NCBI GenBank assembly: GCA_018398765.1
Contig: JAHBMJ010002784.1
Span: 1 to 15,000, forward strand
Direction: 5' to 3'
DNA from: Chromera velia
Taxonomy: Eukaryota > Sar > Chromeraceae
Length of the DNA stretch: 15,000 nt
In this document: in pieces, positions 8,718-15,000 of the stretch
How positions within the stretch are numbered: the stretch's first letter is position 1
Layout: each line of letters begins with the position of its first letter
Notes under the pieces: generated by a model
Told to the model about the DNA's origin: nothing
The model's input: only the letters and a program-made list of their open reading frames with translations
Database searches by the model: none
Program-made: the position numbers and the translations under genes

Positions 8718-11166
8718 TCAGGGTCCTCTGAGATTGTTCAGACGGTCCTGGAGGGCGTCAGCAGCAACGCCCTGTAGACAAGGGGGGCGCAGCAAACCGA
8801 CAGCAGAAACACGAACATGAGGATCAACGGTGAAAACTGAAGAGGCCCCTGGCAGGCCCTTGAAAAAAAAAATGAAGGAGCTGAAAGAATGTCGAGGAAG
8901 GAGCATACGCTGCATGCGAAAAATTGCACACCGCACCTGGAGCAGTCAACGTTCATCGTTGTGATACACAAACCGCCCTCGCGTTCTCAAAGAACATTTT
9001 CGATCGGACATCCTTACTGACACACACAATTCAGGTGTTCGGAAACTGACTGACTGAGTGACTGACTGACTGGCTGGCTGGCTGGCTGGCTGACTGACTG
9101 GCTGACTGGCTGACTGACTGGCTGACTGACTGAAAACTGACTGACTGACCTGTTGGGGCTGCTGAGTGGCGACTTGTTGAGGGATGTCGGGGGCCGCATT
9201 GGGGACGTTGACCTTGTTGAGCATTCCGCCGACATCCAGGGCGTGCTCGTCTCCGACTTGTTGTATCAAGGCGTCGACCTGCGAAGAAATGAGAATTGAG
9301 GAAAAAATTATGTGTAGATTCAATCAGTCGGTGTCCTTTCTTTGCAGTCCCTCATGAAAAGAAAAGAGGGAAACAAGATGAATCATGTGTAACCCTGCCC
9401 AGCCACTCGACAGCCAGAAGAAGACAACGGACCGACGAAGGCAAGGATGGAGACAGAAAAAGAAGGGGCTGGAGGAAGAGGCAAAGCGAAGGGAAAGAGG
9501 AAAAACAGGAACAGAAACAGTGAAGAAGGAAGAAGGCGGACTACGCACTAGCTCACCTGGTCGACAGGAGTCGCTGATGCAGTCGTGGAGTCGATGGCGC
9601 CTGTCACGTACTCGCCTCTCACATCCTGCACACGACAAAGAGAAGAGAAATACCATGATTCTTTGCAGTTGTGACTGAAGACAAGCTTAGTATGTGAAGG
9701 GTAGCAAAAAAAAGCGCTGAATCTGTTAGGCTGACGGGAGGAATACAGGTCCATGAAAAAAAAAATCTGTGGGTGTGTGGAGGGGAGAAACAACGAAAAC
9801 ACCCAGCACAGCTTCTTATGATCTAGGAACTCTCACAGTCTCACATAAATAAATACATGCAGCTACGTACATGCATGCAAGCTCACTCACGCACGCAAAC
9901 AGGCATATGCACGCAAAGCGCAGACTTTTCCGTGCACATGGGAACATAGAGGGAGGAGTTCACGAGAACAGAAACGGTGGGGGAATGAAGATGAGAAGAA
10001 AGAGAAGGGGTCTGAAAGAGTGCCACCCAGGACTAGCGAGAAAATGACAAGAAGAGAGAAAGGCGGGGAGAGAACAGCAAGGTCTAGGTGAGAGCCGACT
10101 GACAGACAGACAGACCCACGACCGAACGTACCAAGTCCTCGAAGAGCTTCTCGAATGCATCCATGTTCGTGGTAATGCTCTCGACATTCATGGAGTTCAG
10201 AGCCTTCTGGAGACCCGGCACAGCCTTGTAGATGTCCTGAGTCATCTGCATACATCATCAAACAAGGAAAGAAGAACCCAGAAAAGCACGTACGGACATT
10301 GAGACCAGAACAAGCCTCTGAAACTTCCTCCTCAAGTTGAAGACTCGTGTTGTCTGTCTGCGGGATCAGTACCTCAAAACATGCAAACTAGGTGACAAAA
10401 CCAATCAAGTTAGGAGAGAAATAAGGCAGGCACACAGTGACGCAAAAAGGGGGGAAGGAGAGAGAAGGGGAGGAAAAAATGGCGACCCGGACGAAAAGTT
10501 GAAACACACATGAGAGAGGGAAAGAACGGCCGAATGAGACGTAAGCAGGCAGATGCACCGACAATTTTGAGACATACAGGGAGGAGAAAAGGTGCGACGG
10601 GAAGAAAGCGTACAGAGATCGAGAAGGGCCACGGAGATGAGATGAAGGAGACGGAAAGTGATCGAAGATGTGACAAGGAGAAGTGCGTGACCGATCTTGG
10701 CTAGACTCATGTTTGCAGCGGAAGGGTTCTTCATCAGTACGGTCACGAGCATCCCCAACAATCGAATTCATGACTGACCTCTTGAGATCTGGTTGCTGAA
10801 TCTATTCGACTTGCTACTGCATCCATTTTGGACGATAGTTTTAGATAGTTCAGCGCTTCGTGCTTCTTCCTAATTGCGTTCTGCGCGTAGATCTGGGCTC
10901 CATCCTTGTTGCCCTTCTCGATCGCCGACTTGATCTTCAGCTTCTCTGCCTTCTCCTCCTTCTCACACTTCTTCGACATACGCGCCTACAGAGATGAATA
11001 CGCACAAGGAAAGAGACAGTTCAATGCAGGAAGTCATCTTCGAGTGCATCTAGAGACTTCAGGAAAGGCCACCGATCTCATCAGCCCGGCCTTTCAAACT
11101 CACCAGTTCTTTGCTCTTCAGGCGCATGTTAATGATTGTGTCCTGGATTGACGGTTTGGCTCCCAT
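8718..11166 (-). CDS. CHMP1: Charged multivesicular body protein 1 (CHMP1/Did2/Vps46), complete, six exons
   Basis: CHMP1 is an ESCRT-III-associated Snf7-family protein that recruits the Vps4 ATPase during endosomal sorting and membrane scission. Exons in coding order: 11166-11104, 10985-10779, 10245-10132, 9625-9557, 9278-9150, 8771-8718 (TGA). All junctions are phase 0 and give 211 residues, close to the usual ~200. Helical-core landmarks: [20 protein letters not shown] (residues 15-34), [52 protein letters not shown] and [16 protein letters not shown]. The last exon encodes only 17 residues and supplies the MIM1 motif [11 protein letters not shown] (199-209; pattern DxLxxRLxxLR), which binds the Vps4 MIT domain. 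Donors: GTGAGT, GTCAGT, GTACGT, GTGAGC, GTCAGT. Introns are 118, 533, 506, 278 and 378 bp. The start is the first ATG, and its short leader matches the family. Divergent from the candidate gene at 11751. Confidence 0.94.
9045..9149 (-). repeat. (GTCA)n/(GCCA)n array starting at the last CHMP1 donor
   Basis: Read on the minus strand, the exon-5 donor GTCAGT at 9149 is the first unit of a GTCA array with GCCA variants that runs about 105 bp into the intron. It mirrors the RRP4 array at 1260-1302. Confidence 0.95.
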
Positions 11167-11750
11167 CTTGCTTGCTCTGCGGTGAGTCAAAGAGGAGACG
11201 ATCGAAGTTGACCACTAACTTCTCTGGAGTTGTCTGCAACCACAAAGGCTAAAGAGAAAGATTCCGATGATGAACCGTGATCAACAGATACGGTTCTACA
11301 GGAAGGCTTTGCTAGAAACTGAGTCAGTTGTTTGTCAGTTGATTGACTCGGCTATCTGTGCACTGATTCTTGTGACAAAGAAAGACAGTGAGGAGCCGTA
11401 CATATATAGAGGAGCCGAATCCGATCCGCGTGATGATCCGTGTGTGCTTGCAAAAAAAGGAGCCGATATAAATTGCGCAAAAATTAAGTCTGGGTCCCCA
11501 ACCGCGGCTCCTTGCCACCCGGCATTGGGCTCAGTGCCTGGCACCCTAGCTGTGTCAGCTTCACTTCCTTTCGAACTGTGTTTGCCCCCCCCTTCACTTC
11601 TTCACTCTCACTGCTCTGTCTGCCCTTGAATTATCAGTCGCTGCATTGTTTGCAATACACCAGTTGCGACCAGTGCGTATTTTGTTCAATGGATGGCAAG
11701 GAAGGTGAAGCACGCTGCTCAGCCAGGAACCCACGGTCTGAACTTCGTGC
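11167..11750. promoter_or_regulatory. Divergent intergenic region, probable CHMP1 promoter
   Basis: This 584-bp interval separates the CHMP1 start from the next + strand candidate gene. It contains three direct GGAGCCG words (11392-11398, 11411-11417, 11459-11465), one inverted CGGCTCC (11505-11511), and TATA-like CATATATAG (11401-11409) and GATATAAAT (11465-11473). The first two copies share the longer GAGGAGCCG. No exon was recognised; open frames here look incidental. A shared promoter is an inference from orientation and motif clustering. Confidence 0.4.
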
Positions 11751-13308
11751 ATGTGCGGACGCATGAATCGACACAATCGTTTCGACGAGGGACTTTTTGG
11801 GCATATCGCTGCGGCATCTATCTGGAAATTTGGGAGAGAGCTAATGCCAATGACGATGCCCAGCGACACCAAACAACGCGCGAGCACGAAGGTCAGTCAG
11901 TCAAGAAGGGCATGCATGCACTTTCTCATGTGCACAGTGGCACGTGTTCCATAAGTATGTCCATCAGAAGGAGAAGACATCCAGCAGAGCCGCTCAGGCC
12001 CCGTCAATCAATCAATGTATGGGGTTGTGTATGTGTCCGTTGAGCCCATGCATGCATTTAAATTTGCATCTCCCACAAGTGTGCACGGGGTTTTCGAGCA
12101 ACTTGAAGGCCGAACCACCATGGTGGCAAGGCATTGCTTGATCGAGTGAGAATTCCCGTTCACATCAATGTGGGAAAGGGAATTGAGTCGTATTTTACTC
12201 GTCATGAGTGAGTAGGCCACTGGGAAAAAAACTGATATACCACTCTTTCCTTTCCGTTCCTCCACAAAGGCGTCGGTCGACTTTCAAGCTCAGGTCGCTT
12301 TTTGGACTCTCAAATGGTCGCACCCTAGTGGTCGTGTGTGCTGAGTGTTTTCGCACATTGTGTACACCGGGCAACAGACCATTCTATAGGCTTATAAGGT
12401 CACCAGCATGCGTGCTTGCGTATGAGTCAAGCCGCAGGTTTTCAAGCAACCATAAGCCGTAGCTGCCATGCAGTGACGATAGGTAGGGGGTGTACATCTC
12501 CGCTGTGATAAAAATCTGTCCGATCTGTTGTCATTTGTCTCGAGATGAGGGAAGGGTGGAGACGCGGGGGACGAACTTCGACGACGAGACCACATAGACC
12601 TCGGGGCACCGTCGTGAACGCAGCACGCAGTACTTGGGGAGTTCAGTAAAAGCAGCAGAGCAATAAATACACACAGAATCTCGGAGGGTTCTCGTCGATG
12701 AAAGACAATGAATGACACAGATGCGTGTACGTGTGTGCGTTCATGCGACCGATTTTTACTTCGATCTGTTGCAATCTGTCTACTGCGCAGAAATGGGAAG
12801 CTGAGCAACAGGACGCGGGAGGGGGATGCTTTGGGCACAACGGATCCGCTTCGCACCTGTGGGACCGCGGTGACAGCAAAACAGACACGATCAGGACCGG
12901 TGAGTTGATATGTTTAACGAGACTGTCTATGCTTCCACTTTTTTATTTTGTGGTCTTGTGGCTGATTCCCTGGTTTGAGTCATTCTTGTATTCATTGATT
13001 TAACGACAGTCATCTGTTTGCTGTTTTGTTCATTCTTATTGATTCATCAAATCACTCATTCATGCATGCCTTCCTGGACTCTTTCATTGATTCATTCGTC
13101 CACTCATGCGCCCATTCATTCATTGATTGGTTCGAAGAGGGGGGGGAAGGGGGAGAGGGAGAGGGAAAGCGCGAGTGAGAGCGGAGCGAGTCAGACTGAG
13201 TCACTTGAGCCGCGATGCCATGCAGATTATCAGCCAGCGAACCTATCAGCAAGACTTTGTCAGCGAGTCAATTCTATGCAAGCTTCAGGCGGCGTCTTTC
13301 TCTGTTGA
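11751..13308 (+). CDS. Candidate split gene, unknown small protein
   Basis: Three exon candidates splice in one frame: 11751-11891 (donor GTCAGTCAGTCA), 12791-12899 (acceptor TGCGCAG, donor GTGAGT) and 13226-13308 (acceptor CCATGCAG, stop TGA). Together they give about 110 residues. The first ATG follows an in-frame TGA at 11739-11741. Notable stretches are FDEGLFGHIAAASIWKFGRE in exon 1, AGGGCFGHNGSASHLWDRGD in exon 2 and DYQPANLSARLCQRVNS in exon 3. I recognise no family. The intron between exons 2 and 3 carries ATTC/ATTG repeats like other introns here. The 899-bp first intron may hide further exons; one weak candidate begins at 12270 after CCACAAAG. The middle exon is the best supported. 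A second frame stays open through exons 1 and 2, so the frame choice is uncertain. Confidence 0.35.
13030..13135. repeat. Degenerate (ATTC)n/(ATTG)n tract
   Basis: Scattered CATT/GATT/CACT tetranucleotides in the last intron of the candidate gene at 11751-13308. It ends just before a GA-rich run (13137-13180). Confidence 0.7.
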
Positions 13309-13392
13309 AACTAATATTCTTGCAGGCTGCCTGTACCTTGTATGCGCTCTCAAAGGCGTACATTTGTTCACTTCTCTATTTTCTGAGTATAA

Positions 13393-13416
13393 CAAGCAAT
13401 CTAGCAAGCAATCTAG
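13393..13416. repeat. Perfect 12-bp direct tandem repeat
   Basis: CAAGCAATCTAG occurs twice head to tail, at the left edge of an AT-rich island. Confidence 0.9.
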
Positions 13417-14045
13417 ATAAACAATAGACAATGTTACTTAATTCTCTTAGTTTTCTCTATCAAAACGCAATATCTTTTTATTCTAAAAATTTAAACACTC
13501 ACTACTTCTTCACTATACACTCATGTGTACCGGGTCTAGTTAAATGTGTTGTTAAGCTCTTCCCTTGAAGTCTTTCTCTCTAGCTAGCTTTCTCAGTATT
13601 AGCCTAGGTATCAGCCTATGGAAGCTAGAGATAAAGTGGTTTGCAGCCTTAAGGTTCGTTACCTTATGTGTATACTTATGACAAATTACATATAATTATG
13701 GATTAATCGATCATAACTTCAGAGCCTAAGAGAATACAAACCTAGAGACAATTCAGATGTAGACTCAGACAAGAGTGCAGGACAACCGTAAAATGAAAGG
13801 CTTTAAGAAGCAAAAAAATAAAAGGAAAATTAATTTAGAGGATGTATACACAAAAAAAATAAAAGAAAATATAGAAAAAACTAGAGGAAAAGCGCGTACA
13901 TTGTAGTACTATTACATTTTCTATATAGAATCCTACAGTCTGAACCGTAGACAAAACCATGCATCATGAAGATACGACTAGCTATAGATACGACACATAC
14001 GAGCATCTATCGATTTATAGCAACATGTTGCTCTAGATGTTGCTA
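13417..14045. other. AT-rich island, no gene seen
   Basis: Stops are frequent in all six frames. It contains A-rich runs at about 13810-13885 and several CTAG/GCTAGC words. A perfect 14-bp palindrome, AGCAACATGTTGCT, lies at 14019-14032 with a further ATGTTGCT copy at 14037-14044. No protein remnant or RNA gene could be supported. Confidence 0.55.
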
Positions 14046-14049
14046 AGTT

Positions 14050-14164
14050 ATGGTACAAACACTGCAGTGGATCCCCATAGCCCACTACAGTCGTCAATGT
14101 GCAAGGACCTGCTCCGAGCTACGACAGGCTGCTGCATGCGTGATCCGGCCCGAGCACCAGTCAG
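14050..14164 (+). CDS. Possible exon ending in a strong splice donor
   Basis: An open frame begins at ATG 14050 and ends at CACCAGTCAG followed by GTAAGT, the best match to the general donor consensus in this part of the window. The frame reads through HYSRQCARTCSEL and QAAACVIRPEHQS. A second frame with an internal ATG at 14098 is also open, so the protein is uncertain. I recognise no family, and no downstream acceptor could be matched in phase. Confidence 0.25.
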
Positions 14165-14359
14165 GTAAGTTACAGACAGGGCGTGCTGCCAGTATGAATG
14201 GACGCATCTCAATTGAGGGCGTGGAACTAGGCGTGGAAAGGAAGAGCCGAGCTGCCAGCTAGTGAGCCTGTGAGTGTACTGCTCTTGCGTTGGTGGTGTG
14301 ATGTGCCTAGGTGATGTGAGGCCTGGGGTCCGTCTACGTACGACTGTTCCTAACTGTTC

Positions 14360-14605
14360 GTGCATGTGGATGAGATAAATTTGTCAACGGCATTGATCAA
14401 AGTGCCTTCTTGGTCGAGATTCATTCAGATACTGAGCGAGACAACGAAGAGAGCAGACGACTACGATAAATTTCAGCTCACAGCAGCGGAGTGGGGAGTG
14501 GAAGCGACGGGAATGCATATGGACTGCATGTGTAGGGATGGAATGACGCTAGCTGCAGTTGATCTGCATCCTCCCCTATTTATTCCCTTCACCCTTGTCA
14601 ATTAA
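14360..14605 (+). CDS. Small open frame, unknown
   Basis: This 81-codon frame has unbiased, protein-like composition in a region otherwise poor in open frames. It contains INLSTALIKVPSWSRFIQIL, then TTKRADDYDKFQLTAAEWGV, then a Cys/Met/Asp patch. No known domain is recognised. It could be a terminal exon of a gene starting near 14050, but the phases tested do not join cleanly. An upstream exon is possible, so the ATG at 14360 may not be the true start. Confidence 0.22.
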   Translation: MHVDEINLSTALIKVPSWSRFIQILSETTKRADDYDKFQLTAAEWGVEATGMHMDCMCRDGMTLAAVDLHPPLFIPFTLVN

Positions 14606-15000
14606 GCATGCAGAATCGTTTTGGTGATAAGACAAACAATAGAGCTACAGCCATCCTGAGAGAGCACTATTGCCCATCCACCGGGCCCCGTGCATCAATT
14701 CGTCTCGCGGGTTCTCTGCTTCTCGTTGAGGGATAAACAGTCGGATGGGGGAAGAAGAGGGAGAGCAAGAAGTGGGTGCTAGGGGGTGCATAGTTTACTT
14801 TCTCTCCCTCTCCTCTCTCATTGTGTTAGCTGAAAGAGAGGCAAATCAAGAGCGTGAGAAGAGAAAAAAAGGAGACGGTCCTTTATCCACCGGCCTCTCT
14901 CTCTCTTCCTCTCTGCGTGCATCCACGCAAACACGCAGATACGACGCTCCCCATTTTTCCACCTACCATCCCTCCCCTCCCCTCTCGCTCTTCCTTTCGC
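14606..15000. other. Low-complexity GA/CT-rich tail, no gene seen
   Basis: Alternating purine-rich (about 14745-14780 and 14830-14880) and pyrimidine-rich (about 14795-14820, 14890-14920, 14950-15000) blocks resemble the intron sequence of the window. They may belong to a gene continuing past the end. No exon can be supported. Confidence 0.45.

Noticed and set aside
9385-9678. 97-codon + strand frame
   Set aside because: It is antisense to a CHMP1 exon and intron; its Lys/Glu/Arg composition comes from the GA-rich complement of CT-rich introns.
9887-10261. 124-codon minus-strand frame overlapping CHMP1 exon 3
   Set aside because: It reads the exon out of frame; the frame giving [11 protein letters not shown] matches the family and its splice phases.
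10388-10771. Minus-strand frames of 88-127 codons
   Set aside because: They lie inside the second CHMP1 intron, on its CT-rich sense strand, and show no domain features.
12392-12856. 154-codon minus-strand frame
   Set aside because: It is opposite a better-supported + strand exon (12791-12899), is Ser/Arg-rich without recognisable motifs, and has no coherent splice structure.
13590-13680. tRNA-like T-arm (TAAGG, 7-nt TTCGTTA loop, CCTTA)
   Set aside because: The loop departs from TTCRANY, and no matching D-stem or acceptor stem could be built around it.
14048-14365. 105-codon minus-strand frame
   Set aside because: It is the shadow of + strand frames beside a strong + strand GTAAGT donor, and nothing protein-like is recognised in it.

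Overview
The window is nuclear DNA of a microbial eukaryote. Both recognisable genes are split into many short exons (39-207 bp) by spliceosomal introns of about 120-735 bp. The introns are rich in simple repeats and are strongly CT-biased on the transcribed-sense strand. The organism cannot be named from this sequence. Intron-rich genes, repeat-laden introns and frequent TGCATGCA-type words would fit an alveolate alga such as a chromerid, but that is a guess.

Layout. Positions 1-4054 (+) hold the 3' part of the gene for RRP4 (EXOSC2), a cap subunit of the RNA exosome. Eight exons are visible, and the N-terminal exon(s) lie before base 1. An AT-rich spacer follows, then GC-rich hairpins and TATA-like sequences, then an intronless open frame of 199 codons for an unrecognised single-pass membrane protein (4953-5552, +). 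Positions about 5750-7340 are a large simple-repeat tract. It begins CTGT-rich, flips to CAGACA-type arrays near 5985, and contains two 4-N assembly gaps and one copy of an exact 288-bp repeat; the second copy follows at 7339-7626. From 6935 to 7779 there are A-tract/hairpin/T-tract elements. Two distinct versions keep the same 18-nt stem-loop with one compensatory base-pair change.

Positions 8718-11166 (-) hold a complete six-exon gene for CHMP1/Did2 (Vps46), an ESCRT-III-associated protein. Its last short exon carries the Vps4-binding MIM1 motif. Upstream of it, a roughly 580-bp divergent intergenic region has repeated GGAGCCG words and TATA-like sequences. A candidate + strand split gene of unknown product follows (11751-13308), then an AT-rich island (about 13416-14045), two weak coding candidates (14050-14164 and 14360-14605), and low-complexity GA/CT sequence to the end.

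The genes are independently transcribed and share no evident pathway: RRP4 acts in RNA decay and processing, CHMP1 in membrane scission and endosomal sorting. What links them is gene structure. Half of the 12 well-supported splice donors begin GTC rather than GTA/GTG, and several GTCAGT/GTCGGT donors run directly into (GTCA)n arrays that stay open in every reading frame. These donors and the covarying hairpin elements are the most unusual signals here.
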